Assembly: GCA_000611775.1 (NCBI GenBank)
Contig: KK106986.1
Coordinates: 1,696,022 to 1,760,021 of the forward strand
Source: Umbilicaria muhlenbergii
Lineage: Eukaryota; Ascomycota; Lecanoromycetes; Umbilicariales; Umbilicariaceae
Direction: 5' to 3'
Length of the DNA: 64,000 bases
The number at the start of each line of letters is the position of its first letter. The first letter of the stretch is position 1. The notes under the pieces are model-generated. The model searched no databases and was not told the origin of the DNA. It saw only the letters and a list, made by a program, of their open reading frames with translations. Shown piece by piece: positions 1 to 11,879 of this stretch. A program made the position numbers and the translations under genes.

Positions 1-1100
1 GTTAACTGAACTGATTAACAGAGTTCTGCTCACAGTGTTGTCTGACTTCTTCTTAAAACAGTTCAGTTCTTTATGTTTGTGCTTATCACAGTAGTTGTAA
101 TCTCCATCAAAGAATGCTCCTCATGAGGATTTCAGATTGTGTGATGTAGTGATGATGAATATTGTAGATTTGTGATTCTTCTGTTTCACAGTGTTCACAG
201 AAATGCTTTTGCTGAAGTCACTGTTCATGATTATTACTCATGAGTGAGTTTCAGTTCTGATGCTGAGATGAAGTTTCTTCATGAGTGTAATCAAATCTTC
301 ATGAGAGTTTGAAAACACAGGGTGTTCATGAATCTTCTGCTTCATGACATGATTCAAGCTCTTGAAGAAGATCATTAACTGAATTTAATGATAATCCTTC
401 ACCTCATTTTTTATTTATATCAGAAGTTCATCTGACCTGTGAAGATATTCATCATCAAATTCACTGCTCAACTTGTGACAATTTATTCAATTCATTCATG
501 CATTATACACTCAGTTATCATGATTTTTTAAAAAAGACTTTAAAAAGTCCTTCTGACTTTCTCAGGTATCTTTTAAGCTCTTTTTTTCACAATATGTGAC
601 TCATCACTCTGTAATCTTGTAGTTCAGATATTAATCTGACTCTTCAAGGCAGAGCTCTGCAGAAAGGTGCTCAATTTGATGTACATACTGCTGAAAGTGA
701 GAGTAGTCCTTCATACAGTAGAGGTCTTCATCTTTGACTCACTTTTCATAACAGGCGCATTTCAGAGCTGAAGATAAATTTGATGTAAACTGTTTATGAG
801 CTTTAAGCTCAGCCTGCTTAGTATGTTCCTTCTCACTCATGAGTTGAATCTTCACAAGTTGAATTTTAATATTCATCATGATGAACTCCTCAGAGAATGT
901 AGAAGTGACGTGTTGTGACTGAGAGTCAAGAATGATAAAATCATCATTAACTGTTGCTTATGAAGTTTCTGAAGTGATTTGTGAAACTGTTGTGAAGGCT
1001 GATTGAGGAGCTCATGAGTTTTCAGTCATTCTTGCTGAACAGCGTCCTTACAATGAATTGAAGCAATAAAACTGTAAGCGTACTACTGTGAGGTAATATC
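1..1100 (-). pseudogene. Ty1/Copia-type Gag relic, partial
   Basis: Minus-strand translation shows Gag-like text. At about 600-760 a stretch contains DEDLYCMKDYSHFQQYV and IEHLSAEL, resembling the alpha-helical Gag (UBN2-type) domain of Copia polyproteins. Farther left, at about 65-135, lies a zinc-knuckle-like stretch (YCDKHKHKELNC followed by Lys-rich sequence). The order from right to left matches a Gag read on the minus strand, with Pol expected beyond the left edge. It is a broken fossil with many breaks. The family is inferred from these short matches only; a Gypsy Gag is the main alternative. Confidence 0.45.
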
Positions 1101-1152
1101 TTAACTAAGGAATTATAAAGCTATGTGACAATAATGACTTAAGCTTATAGTT

Positions 1153-1276
1153 GATGATTCACAATAGTATGATATTGCTAGTAGGTAGAGAATTATTGTT
1201 AAGAAAGAAAGTGAGATGATTCACAATAGTATGATATTGCTAGTAGGTAGAGAATTATTGTTAAGAAAGAAAGTGA
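1153..1276. repeat. 62-bp tandem duplication
   Basis: Two adjacent, apparently identical 62-bp units (1153-1214 and 1215-1276), each starting gatgattcacaatag and ending gaaagtga. They lie between the Gag relic and the host island, possibly in the 5' LTR or leader of the Copia-type relic. The identity of the copies suggests a recent duplication compared with the surrounding decay. Confidence 0.85.
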
Positions 1277-2660
1277 AACATGCTCTGACCTCATAATATA
1301 TTCCTTCTGAAGCTAACCTGCCTGAGGAAGGTCTCATGAAGCAGTCACCTCAGTGAAGCTGCCTTTGTGAGGTGTTCATTGCTGAATCACATCTTCATGA
1401 GGTGTCACCAATGATGTCAACTCCTTTAACCATTTTCATGAAGTGCTGAGAGTGATATCTATTGACTGAGCTCCCTCATGAGGTTGATTCATTAGTGAAA
1501 GTTACCTTCACAAGGCTGCGCTGTTGCTAAGCATAACCTTTCCTATTCTGAACTAGCACCTGGTGAGTTCCGTACACTGAATGCTCACATAGCAAGAGAA
1601 GCAGTCACATCATGAGTGTACATACGTTTTGGCTTAGCGAAAAGCTCCTTAACATGTATATTAACAGCTCAAAAGCTTCAAGTTTCTGCTTTCTTCCTCA
1701 CGTTCATTTATATCATTTGGGTGATATTTAGGCAGATACAATACATTTATTTGATCTCTATATCATCTCATTACAACAAGATATGTTTCAACGTTGGGTC
1801 TTCAGAGACTTATGTGCCGCTTTGTTGTGTAGGGCATCGTCATAGCTTACATGACACTCACTACCAGAGATCAGTGTGACCTCAAGCAAGGTGGTGGCGA
1901 CTGAGATCATGAGCTCATTGCGTCGTGCATGATTTGGCACAGTGTTTAGCACCTGCTCAGAAACAACTCCTTCCTTAATTTCCGAAAACAAGGCTGCCTG
2001 CCTCAGCCTGCTCTACCACAAGGGTTGGTCCGGGTGTTTGATCCTGGCGGAGTAAGCCTGAATGGTCGTACCACAGCATCAGAATCATAGGGGCTTAGAA
2101 CCGTGGCACAATGATACTGTGGCATAACGATGTGTTGGTGTTATTATGGTCTAATATACCTTACCCTTATGGGCCATGCACACTGCAAGCGAGATTATGC
2201 GACTAAGCTAAACCACATGTAGTTAGTCTACACTCTAGGATTCTGATAATATCCTCAAATCCACTTAGTTAGCTAGTCAATCAACTCAACTCCGAACAAC
2301 GCTGCATCTACGGTTGATTCCTCCTATACACATATCCTCCACACGATGACGCCGTGGCTGCTGCCGTGCCTTATGTGATAGCTTGCGAATACCACCAACG
2401 ATCTCGACTAAGGGAATCCCATCAGGTCGGAGAATACGAATGGGCGAAATGATGATCGCTCAGACATTAGCGTGGTTGGGCTGGAAGCCCTACGACACCT
2501 AACTGGGACTAGTGCCTGTCACTGTCCGCTTATGCCAAGCTGCCAACTGCCAAGGCCGGTTTCCAATATCCCCGCTAACCTGATACTGAATACCTTATCT
2601 GTCAACAAGGCATGTTCACCAGCCTCGACCAGCGTTCCCTCCCATCTCTAAGCAACTCCC
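1277..2660. other. Transition from repeat DNA to host intergenic/upstream region
   Basis: Up to about 1620 the sequence keeps the TGA/TCA-rich texture of the repeats. From about 1620 on, CpG, TGG and CCA return. The last kilobase is the upstream region of the F-box gene. I see no convincing gene here; short open frames (for example 1616-1879 +, 1788-1991 -) have no recognisable domain. No clear TATA box or other core promoter element can be named. Confidence 0.5.
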
Positions 2661-4145
2661 ATGGCCCTCACTCTTCTACCCTCCGAGCTCCTGGAAAACA
2701 TCATCACGCATGTCTTGCCAGAGGGTTTCGAGAGCGTGGCAGTGACCTGCAGGAAAATCCACGCACTATGCACCCCATTCATCGAACGCCATAACACCCT
2801 CCGCTCGCGGTTCCATCACTTTACCTACTACGAGAAGCCGGAGGACCCGTCTCCCACCATCGGAACAGCATTCGATCTGATCACACGCATCGCGGTCGAG
2901 CCTCTTGTAGCACGCTACGTTCGGGACGCAGATTTCAACGTCGACAGCCTCTTCATGCGTGGCCGACCCCGTGAGTGGAACCTAGATGTCCATTGTGGTG
3001 ACGCTGTGGTCAGACTGCTTGCCGGTTCGCTCTACCTAGAACAAGCAGGTCTCGACTGGCAGGAATACTATGCCGAGATCGAAGAGGATCTCCAAGCCGC
3101 CCGCTACTCACAACATGCTGCTGCTTTTCTTTTGACGCTCCTGCCCAATATCGAGGATCTTAGCCTACCGAAAAGATGGAAGCCTCTCGGCGCAACCGAC
3201 AAGCTCATCGAGGCCGTCGTTCGCAGGGCCAAGCAGTCGCATCTCCCTTACGACAGGCCGAGCCTCGCTCAGGTCACCAGATTTGGGCCATCTGTCTCAT
3301 TAGGACCCCAGGAACGTTGTGATTTGGATTGGGCGAGCCCCTTTCTGTCCTTGCCGCACATACGGTCTTTCCGCGGCCCCAGCTGCGTAGCCATGGACGA
3401 CGGCGGCCACAAGAGCATGGCATCCAAAAATCCGTATGATGGCTTCGCAACGACCCTTGAAACGGTCCATCTCGTGAGCTGTTGTATCGACGAGGTGGGT
3501 ATCGCCGACTTTCTCAAACAGACCACACGCCTGAGGACGCTTCGGTACTCGCACACGACAAAAGGGAATGGTGGCCCCCAGGACTGGAACATCTGCAAAT
3601 TCGTGACGGCAATCGAGCGCGAGGTAGGGAGTCACCTCGAGGGGCTTTCTGTCTCCATTCGCGAATTGCGCGGCTCGATTGCTCCTGGCAGGGTATCGAT
3701 GCGCGGCTTTCAGCGGTTACGGAAGCTCGAACTTCCCCTCGAGATTGCCATGTGTAATATCACTGCCGCCGCTGCATGTCGGACTGCCACCACGCCCAGC
3801 GAATCCCTGGTCGTCGGAGATGGCTCAACGGAACACCACGAACTGGACGAAGTGGAGCCATTCATTAGCGACCTTGTACCTGCTTCAGTCTCTCAGCTAT
3901 CATTGATCTCGAGCGGACCGAACGATCATGCGAAGGCTCTCGACGTGATGTTTCGGAACTTCGCCGCCAGGAAGGAATCCACGTTGCCTGCTCTCGAGGA
4001 AATCTTCTTGACCTGCACTGCCAGTGCGGACGATACGTACAAGGACCAGTGTGACAAGCTGCTTGCGGAGACCGAGAAGGCCGGCGTGGTTTTGCATTTG
4101 ATGCCATGGCTGTCCTTTGCCACTATAACGTGGGATGGGAAATAG
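2661..4145 (+). CDS. F-box domain protein, LRR-like, fungal
   Basis: Uninterrupted 494-residue protein starting MALTLLPSELLENII and ending at TAG (4143-4145). Residues about 3-50 fit an F-box: an LPSELLENI start, a V-TCR-IHALC core and PFIERH. F-box proteins bind Skp1 in SCF ubiquitin ligases and recruit substrates for ubiquitination. The rest (about residues 150-490) has spaced Leu-rich segments (LLPNIEDLSLP, LETVHLVSC, LRTLRYSH, LRKLELPLEI, ALEEIFLT) like the irregular leucine-rich repeats of fungal F-box proteins, which probably bind the substrate; the substrate is unknown. The chosen ATG sits directly before the F-box. No intron is needed. Codon and CpG use are normal, unlike the decayed DNA on both sides, so the gene looks functional. 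A retrocopy is possible but no poly(A) tract is seen. Confidence 0.88.
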   Translation: MALTLLPSELLENIITHVLPEGFESVAVTCRKIHALCTPFIERHNTLRSRFHHFTYYEKPEDPSPTIGTAFDLITRIAVEPLVARYVRDADFNVDSLFMRGRPREWNLDVHCGDAVVRLLAGSLYLEQAGLDWQEYYAEIEEDLQAARYSQHAAAFLLTLLPNIEDLSLPKRWKPLGATDKLIEAVVRRAKQSHLPYDRPSLAQVTRFGPSVSLGPQERCDLDWASPFLSLPHIRSFRGPSCVAMDDGGHKSMASKNPYDGFATTLETVHLVSCCIDEVGIADFLKQTTRLRTLRYSHTTKGNGGPQDWNICKFVTAIEREVGSHLEGLSVSIRELRGSIAPGRVSMRGFQRLRKLELPLEIAMCNITAAAACRTATTPSESLVVGDGSTEHHELDEVEPFISDLVPASVSQLSLISSGPNDHAKALDVMFRNFAARKESTLPALEEIFLTCTASADDTYKDQCDKLLAETEKAGVVLHLMPWLSFATITWDGK

Positions 4146-4800
4146 TGACCATGTTTTCTTTTTCCTTTGACCATCGCGTTGATTCCTACTCTGATTATAT
4201 ATATAGGAAATGAAAAGACATACATATGGAAGTAAGGCTATGGGTATACCTGGGTTTTTAATGACACAGGAAACATGACGATTTGGCATTTTGCGTTGTA
4301 TATAGTACCTGTTGTTACAGAGACCAGGAAATTTTCAATTGTCATATCATTAAGCGCATGATTGCTAGCAGCAGCCTCCTGAGAGCATACCCAACGCCTG
4401 GAATGTTTGACAAATAGAAGGCGCCATATTGTTGGCAATAGCTTCGTTACGCAGATCCTCGTGGGGTGTTTTTATAGCGGTATGCTCTGCATGGATATCT
4501 TTGAGGATATTTTGCCGCAAATCTCGGGCGTTATATACCGATGTCCAGATATCAAGGTTCCAGACCTGGCTACATATAGTGTGGACGATGAATCTTTTCT
4601 GGAATACCCCAGGCGCATGGGGTTTCCCTTGTTAGAGGCGCAATAATTGCAATTGAAGCTTAACAGAACATACCGAAAATACACTAACCTACTAGAATCC
4701 TGACTTCTCTTCGATCTGATGCACAACGTAGGCTATATTCCAGGAGTACCTTACAGGCCGCCTATGGTTAGCGAATACAGTGACAACATCGTGGTAACAC
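4146..4800. other. Host intergenic DNA downstream of the F-box gene
   Basis: Ordinary-looking, CpG-containing DNA. An AT-rich stretch at about 4195-4215 may lie in the 3' UTR, but no canonical polyadenylation hexamer stands out. A 79-codon frame at 4407-4646 (+) and an overlapping 84-codon frame at 4472-4726 (-) have no domain I recognise. Either could be a small gene or a gene remnant, but nothing supports calling it. Confidence 0.4.
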
Positions 4801-5500
4801 TGTAGAAAAAATGAACACTGAGTTTATAAAATTCAAGCTCCTCACTGTAGTTAGATGAACTCATGTTGATCTGAGTACTGTACTCAGAATAAACCCTGGT
4901 TATAAGTCGACCCTGAGTTTGTTACCAACACAGTGTTTGATACCAACACCGTGTTAATACAGTGTTGATGTTTTCAGATTTTCAGTCTCAAAGATGTTGA
5001 ACATGTGAGCAGGCATGACAGGGTACAGGTCCTGCAATTGATTTACTCAGACTGAAAATGACCTGTTTGCTGCTAAATCTTTCATTAGAATATCTCTGGT
5101 GTTGCCACTGTCACTGTCACAGCGATAGCGAGGTTTAGTCTTGGCATGCCACATGAATATTTAAATGTTTCAACACAGTGTTAAGTTATAACCCGGTGTC
5201 AATTCTTAACATGATGAGATAAATGACTCAGTGTTGAAATTAAACCTGAGTTGACTTTTACACCAGATTAACACCGTAGAATTTACAACACAGTAATGAA
5301 CATACTACGGTAGTATTATATACACAAGTTCAAGTTTGATACAGTGTTATTTCTAGATTCTATTTATGATACAGGGTTGACTCAGAGTTGATTTTCATCA
5401 TGATGTTAACATCATATTCACCTATCACAGACGGCCTTTAAGGTAACGTAACTCACAGGGCAACACTGCATTATAAGCAACACTGCACCCCTCTCCCCCC
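4800..5500. repeat. Degenerate repeat with recurring cacagtgtt-type motifs
   Basis: Variants of aacactgtgtt, accctggttataa and actgagtt recur in both orientations. For example, ccctggttataa near 4907 has an inverted counterpart near 5190 (ttataacccggtg). A 15-base palindrome atactacggtagtat lies near 5305. This looks like an old miniature inverted-repeat element or satellite-like spacer, but I cannot define its ends or a target duplication. No coding content is seen. Confidence 0.35.
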
Positions 5501-5728
5501 TGTAAGACTATAGCGTCCCTTACTAGAAAGGGAAGTATAGTCAAGGTTCATGACAGCGTGAGATATAAATGTATAGAGGTTATATGATCCTAACTATATA
5601 GAACTAATAACTAAGGAATGAAGGTGAGATCAAGCAGTGCAGAGTTTTCATGTGACTCATTAATGCTGTCAAGCCGCTTGTAGGGCGCATGCCCTACGTG
5701 AGTCTCAGATTGTCATTAACTCATGACA
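5501..5728 (-). repeat. Element A 3' LTR
   Basis: 228 bp; TG...CA ends; matches 13052-13279 along its full length. It keeps more CpG than the right-hand copy. Confidence 0.9.
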
Positions 5729-6383
5729 ATTGCTTCCCCCCTATGCGGCGGCCCTTCAGCGCAGAAAGGTGGGTGGCTGATAGAAGGCTCAATTAACAGT
5801 TGAATCAATGATGTGATGTCAGCGCTGACTAAGTGAGATGATAATGAAGTGAGCTTGTCACATGACAGTGAAAACCCTGAAGAGCGGAGAGGTGACAGTG
5901 AAGTCATGACAGCATAAGCATGACAGCGCTATGATAACATAATCAAGGCCTCAGGTGATGATATCACAATAAGAGCTTTAAAATATAAATACTGTCAACT
6001 CCTCAGCCTTCTGTCATCAACTTTTGTCAGAGCAGTGATTCATCACTGTGACATCATCAATGCACCCTCAAAACACATCATTTTCATCATCACAACATCA
6101 GTCATTATGCCTGTAAGTCAGAGAAACTGGCTCTGCAGATGCACTTTTAATGTGAGTTATTATATAACACTCACTGATTGTTAAGTGCTCTGCTGAATCT
6201 CATGCATGTTTTATTGAATCTTTCTGTCTCTGTTGTTCTCATCACTTCACGGATGACATGACTCAGGTATGTGACGTCAGGTTGAATGTCAAGTGCACAT
6301 ATTACATAAATTTACACAAAGCTTATCTTCTGATAAGTTTAATCTGCTCACCTGTTGTACATCACTGATGATTCAAGGTTCTT

Positions 6384-6641
6384 GTGCATTTCACTTGCAA
6401 GATTAACACCTTGATACACTTGATCAACAGAATTAATATTAACACTTCTTCACCTGCTCTCCTGACCGCTCTCAAGGTGCGTCAAAAGTGTTATAATAAG
6501 AAGATTACAGTGCATCTTCACATTGTCAGCTGTCATCAGAAGCTGTTAAAATTGAAGTCTGCTGTTAAGATCAATCTTCTGCTTCTTGAGCAGATTAAAT
6601 GTATCAACAACACCCTCAAAGGTATCTTGAATATCATGTGA
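6384..6641 (+). CDS. Antisense ORF in element A, coiled-coil-like
   Basis: 85-codon open frame on the strand opposite to the Gag-Pol of element A, between integrase and 3' LTR. Residues about 28-80 are Leu/Lys-rich (LLTALKVRQK, QKLLKLKSAV, LLLLEQIK) and could form a coiled coil. The ORF starts within a longer plus-strand region (about 6000-6660) with possible splice-like sequences, so a longer spliced transcript is conceivable. Antisense ORFs in the 3' part of Gypsy elements have been seen in fungi (general recollection). Element C carries one at the equivalent place. Function unknown. Confidence 0.3.
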   Translation: MHFTCKINTLIHLINRININTSSPALLTALKVRQKCYNKKITVHLHIVSCHQKLLKLKSAVKINLLLLEQIKCINNTLKGILNIM

Positions 6642-6659
6642 TATTCAGTTTGATCCTCT

Positions 6660-7300
6660 TCTCTTCACTCTTGACATGATGACTTCAATCAGCTAACACG
6701 CATCCTATTTTAAAAGCATTTGCCCGTCATTGTAGATGATGATAATGATGATGATGATGAGGATTTTTCTCCCTTCAGGGAGTCAGAGGAGTCAGGGAAG
6801 AATGATGATGATGAGAAAAAAGACAATGATGATGAAGACAAGTAAATAATGTTTTATCAGCATTTTGCTGATCTTGTATGATAATTCTTTTTCAGCCTGC
6901 TTTAATCTGCTGCTGCAGCAGTAATAATATTGTGCTTTTCTTGTGCTTTATCAGTGATTCACCTTCTTTAGTGAACTTGTCACTCTTGACTCTTGTCATA
7001 GATCACTTATAAGGCCTTGATAAAACCTGTAAAACCTCTTGAGGAAAATCAGGAAAGAGTGTTCTTATGACATCAGTTAAGTCTTTCTTGATCACTTCTT
7101 TTTATGCTCATTTAGTTCATTGTTGAAGGCTGATCACATTTCCTGTGCATCTTTTAAATTCTCTGTTGACACTCATTGATCATATTCTTCTGATCAACTC
7201 TTTCATCTCACTTTGTACAGGATTTCATTCCTGAATTTTCAGCAGTTTAAAATCTCTTTGACTTCATATTCTTCTTCATCATCAATTAACTTCAGAGGTG
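6660..7300. other. Element A spacer between antisense ORF and integrase
   Basis: Low-complexity (gat)n/(atg)n stretch at about 6735-6840 followed by AT-rich sequence. It belongs to the 3' untranslated or tail part of element A. No separate gene is seen. Confidence 0.5.
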
Positions 7301-7470
7301 ACAGCAATGATTCAGAGTCTTCATCAGCTCTGCACTGATAAGGCTTCAGGTAAGAGATGTGAAAGACATTATGAATTTAATAAATGAGTGATAAAGTTAA
7401 CCTGTAAGCCTGCTTCTCTATTAAGTCTTCAACCTGAAATGATTTAATGAATTTGTGAGACAATTTCCTG

Positions 7471-9350
7471 CTTAAGCGCTTCTGTCATAAGTTCTTCATG
7501 AATAACATTATCAAGTCTCTCACATTATAGGTCTTGAGTTTATGTTTGACATCATAATATTTTGCTTGAGAATTAATTACATTTTCTCATCATTGTGACA
7601 GTGCTTTCTGTATGTCATGAAATCATTTTATTTAATCTTTAACTGCAGATACCTCTTCTTTCTTGAAGTTGTCCTCAACTTCAAATCTTACTTCTGAATG
7701 ATAAGCATACATGACATAAAAAGAGCTGCACCTTATTGATGCCTGTGTTCTGTTATTGTAAGTGAATTCTGTCAAGGGTAAAAGATTCATTCAGTTATCT
7801 TGTTCATCTGAGCAATAACAGTGAAGGTAATGTTTTAAGATTTAATTCTGTTGTTCTGTCTGTTCATCTGTTTGCAGGTGAAAGGCAGTGCTTAGTTGAC
7901 ACTTCATTCTTAAATAATAGCACATTTCTGATCAGAAAGCACTTGTGAAAACTGATCTCTGATCAGAGACAGCCTCTTTTGATACATTAAATCAGCATAT
8001 TATTTCCTCATAGAACAAGTCAATCAACTCTGTTGCTGTAACTGTTTTCATGATTTGAATGTATCAAGCCATTTTTGTATACTGATTCATAATCATTAAG
8101 ATCACATCATAGACGCAACCCTTGCGCTTACTTGACAGCAAGTCAGTGATAAAATTCATTATGACTTGCTGTCATGATTCTTCTGGCTGAGGCAACACCT
8201 GTAGCTCATCATAGGGATGATGTTTAAGCACTTTCACCCTTTGACAGATGTCACATGATGCAACATAATCTTTAACATCTTGACTCATATTAACTCAATA
8301 ATATTTGCAGTTAATCAATTCAAGGGTTCTTTCTACCCTGAAATGCTCTGTCAAGACATCATCATGATGATGTTTTAAGATCTCTGCCCTTACAGACCTT
8401 AAGCGCTTCTGTCATAAGTTCTTCATGAATAACATTATCAAGTCTCTCACATTATAGGTCTTGAGTTTATGTTTGACATCATAATATTTTGCTTGAGAAT
8501 TAATTACATTTTCTCATTGTTGTGACAGCACTTCTTATATGTCATGAAATCATTTCATCTGATTTTTAACTGTGAGTACCTCTTCTTTCCTGAAGTCATC
8601 CTCAACTTCAAATCTTACTTTCAGATGATAAGCATACATGACATAAAAAGAGCTGCACCCTATTGATGCCTGTGTTTCATTATTGTAAGTGAATTCTGTC
8701 AGGGGTAAAAGGTTCATTCAGTTGTCTTGTTCATCTGAGCAATAACAGTGAAGGTAGTGTTTCAAGGTTTAATTCTGTCATTCTGTCTGTTCATTCATTT
8801 GCGGGTGAAAGGCAGTGCTTAGTCAGCGCTTCATCCTTAGATAATAGCACATTTCTGATCAGAAAGCGCTTGTGAAAACTGATCTCTGATCAGAGACAGC
8901 CCCTTTCAGTACACTGAATCAGCATATTATTTCCTCATAGAACAAGTCAGCCAACTCTGTTGCTGTAATCATTTTCATGATTTGAATATATTGAGTCATT
9001 TTTGTATACTGATTCATAATCATTAAGATCACATCATAGACGCAACCCTTGCGCTTACTTGACAGCAAGTCAGTGATAAAATTCATTATGACTTGCTGTC
9101 ATGATTCTTCTGGCTGAGGCAACACCTGTAGCTCATCATAGGGATGATGTTTAAGCACTTTCACCCTTTGACAGATGTCACATGACGCAACATAATCTTT
9201 AACATCTTGACTCATATCAATTCAATAATATTTGTGATCAATCAATTCAATAATATTTGTGATCAATCAATTCAAGAATTCTTTCTACCCTGAAATGCTC
9301 TGTCAAGACATCATCATGATGATGTTTCAAGATCTCTGCCCTTATTGACT
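7471..9350 (-). repeat. 0.93-kb tandem duplication in element A integrase
   Basis: A segment beginning cttaagcgcttctgtc occurs at 7471 and again at 8398, a period of 927 bp. Both copies can be followed to their ends (about 8397 and 9350) through shared landmarks, including the minus-strand integrase core text MNFITDLLSSKRKG. The copies differ mainly by transitions, and the second has a short extra duplication near 9228-9265. The duplication therefore predates much of the decay. Confidence 0.85.
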
Positions 9351-9899
9351 CTTCTTTCAGAACATATATTTATTCCTCATGAAACAGAAGGCCTTCAAAG
9401 TCAAATCTTCAAAAACTTTCAGCTTTAACTTTGCACTTCACTGATGTACAGTCAGCGTTGCGTGTCACTTCTACAAATGAATCATCATTTTGTAGAGTTC
9501 AAATCAAATCTCTTAAAGGTAAACTCAGGCTTTCATCAGCTGTTTCATGAATGACAAGATCTCTTATCATCACATGTGAAATGAGTTGTTTGCAATCAAC
9601 AGTTTCAGTGACAGGGTTAAGCTGTTTCACAGTTATGTCACAGTCATCATGAGCAGATGTTTTGCTGTCACTTCTTCAGCATTCTTTCTGAAGTTTAAGG
9701 TCTTTAATCTCAGTCATTCTCCTCACCTCTGTGAGCAGCTGCCTCACAATAGAGGCATATCTAAGTGAGAATATGTTCACAAGAGTGATTAACTTTCTCT
9801 GAAGTGTTGAGAGTAATTTCTTCATAATTTCACTCACCTCTTCAACATTCCCGTAGTCTGATCACCTTGATGACATGTCAGCAGGGTTGATCTTTTCAG

Positions 9900-11060
9900 A
9901 CTGATGCAAGATATTAAAATCAAAAGCAGCAAGCTTCATTACTCATCATGCTTACTTATCATTCAATTCCTTCACATTCATAAATCCTCATAAATTATTA
10001 TGGTCAGTTAATACCTTTATGATATGACAACTGCCTTCAAGATAGTGGCGTCAGTGTTTAAACATCATAATGATGACAAGGAGCTCCTGATCATGAGTTT
10101 CATATTAAGTCTTTGAAGGAGACAGCTTTCTTGATCAGAATGTAATTGAATGTCACTGCCTGTTATTCAACAGCTGAGACAGGATGTCAGTGAGCTCAAT
10201 GATTGATGCATCAGTTTTCACCTGTATTCATAACTTCAGATTGAAGTGAATCAGGATAAGTGCTGTCATAAAGGTTTCATGAAGATGATTAAACACCTCC
10301 TTTGCATCACTTGAGAATTTAAAAGGTTTAAACTTCTTTTCATCCTTGCTACCTTTCATAAGTTTTGTCAAGGGGGCTGCAACTTGTGAATAGCGCTTAA
10401 TAAAGTGTCTATAAAAGTTCACAAAGTCTAGGAAGACTTATACTTTCTGAAAAGTCCTTGATACTGATCAGTCCTGTATGATGTTCACTCATCATGAATT
10501 CATGGCTACGCCTTCAGTTGTGATAATAAACCCTAGGAATTTCACCTTGATAATGAAGAATTCACACTTCTTAGGGTTCACATAAAGTTGAAATCAGTGA
10601 AGTCAGTTTAACACCTGCTTAACATGCTCTCAGTGTTGCACTGATGATTCTGAGTATATAAGGATGTCATCTAAATAGACAACACAAAAGACATTCACAA
10701 GCTTTGTTAATGCTCAGTTGATGTAAGCCTGAAATGTAGCTGAAGTGTTGATCAATCTGAAAGACATGATCATATACTCAAAGTGACTGTAACACATGTG
10801 AAACATCATCTTTTACTCATCACTCTCCTTTATGCAGATACAGTGGTAGGCGTCCTTTAAATTCAACTTCATAAATAGCTTAGCTCCACTAAGCTGATTC
10901 AATGTTTCACTTATAAGAGGTAACAGGTGCCTGTTCTTGATAATCACTTTGTTCAACTCTTGATAATCAATGCATAAGTGCAGCTCTTCATCTTTCTTTG
11001 AAACAAAAAGGATGAGTGCCCCTGCAGAGCTCATGAAATGACAGATTCAACCTTTCACTA
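9900..11060 (-). pseudogene. Element A reverse transcriptase-RNase H region
   Basis: Minus-strand fragments are clearly Gypsy-type: 10813-11034 holds LHLCIDYQELNKVI and LKDAYHCICI (RT palm), 10650-10685 the YLDDILIYS catalytic motif, and 10228-10422 the RT thumb text NFYRHFIKRYSQVAAPLTKL. RNase H follows to the left. Broken fossil. Confidence 0.85.
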
Positions 11061-11879
11061 AAGTGTCATTCAAGTATTCTCATAGCACCCCTAATTCAGT
11101 ATTGAAGAGGTTATACAAAGGGTCATAAGATGAATTTGTGTCATTCAGGTCAATTGCATGATCACTGATCTTGTGAGGTGAAAGAAGGTCAGCATTCTCT
11201 GTTGAAAACATATTCACATAATCAGTGTACTCCTCAGGTAAAGCTTGTGTTATTTCAGCACTTTATATGCGCACCTCTGATGCAGCGTCATCACTCAGAC
11301 TGACTCATATCAAGATGTAGACAGCAGAGTGATCTTGAATCTCTCTTGTGAATTCATCAAGTGACTGTAACTTAATAAACTGCTTCTTAATGTTGAAGCG
11401 CCACGTCTTCATTCTGCAGTTGATTCACACATGTTCAGTCTTTAATGTAGAGAGTTCAAGGATAAGGGGTGATCCTGACTTATTTAATGCATAAAACACA
11501 TGTTCACATTCATGAGACTGTCCTCAACTGTCAGTAAGCTGATAATGCACATGATAAGCACTGAAGCAGTAAGCCTTCTGATCATTCAAGAATTAAAGTT
11601 GAGGCAACAAGCCCTTCATATGAGTCAATTGATGCTCAATAACAAAATGTTGTGAAATCACATTGACTTCAGCTCCCGTGTTCAATAAGGCTTGCATGAG
11701 TATGACATCATCATTGTGAAGAACTTGTTCATCAACAATTAAATTAAACTTCAAGGCTACTTTTGTTCAGTGCTTCAGTGACATGAAGCCTTCACTGAAG
11801 TGTTCTCATTTTTTGATGTTGAAACAGCTGCAACTGAGGTCTTATTTAAATCTGAGTTTTTCATGAGTTGTGAATAATC

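Noticed and set aside
1616-1879. 87-codon hydrophobic frame left of the F-box gene
   Set aside because: AT-rich transition DNA; no recognisable motif or convincing start context.
3269-4289. Open frames overlapping the F-box gene on either strand
   Set aside because: Shadows of the real coding frame; they lack domains, and the 494-residue frame has a clear F-box.
4407-4646. 79-codon frame downstream of the F-box gene as a small gene
   Set aside because: No domain, no conserved context, and comparable frames are open on the other strand.
6735-6840. Acidic protein tract from the gat/atg-rich stretch
   Set aside because: Simple-sequence repeat within the element A tail; no supporting frame.
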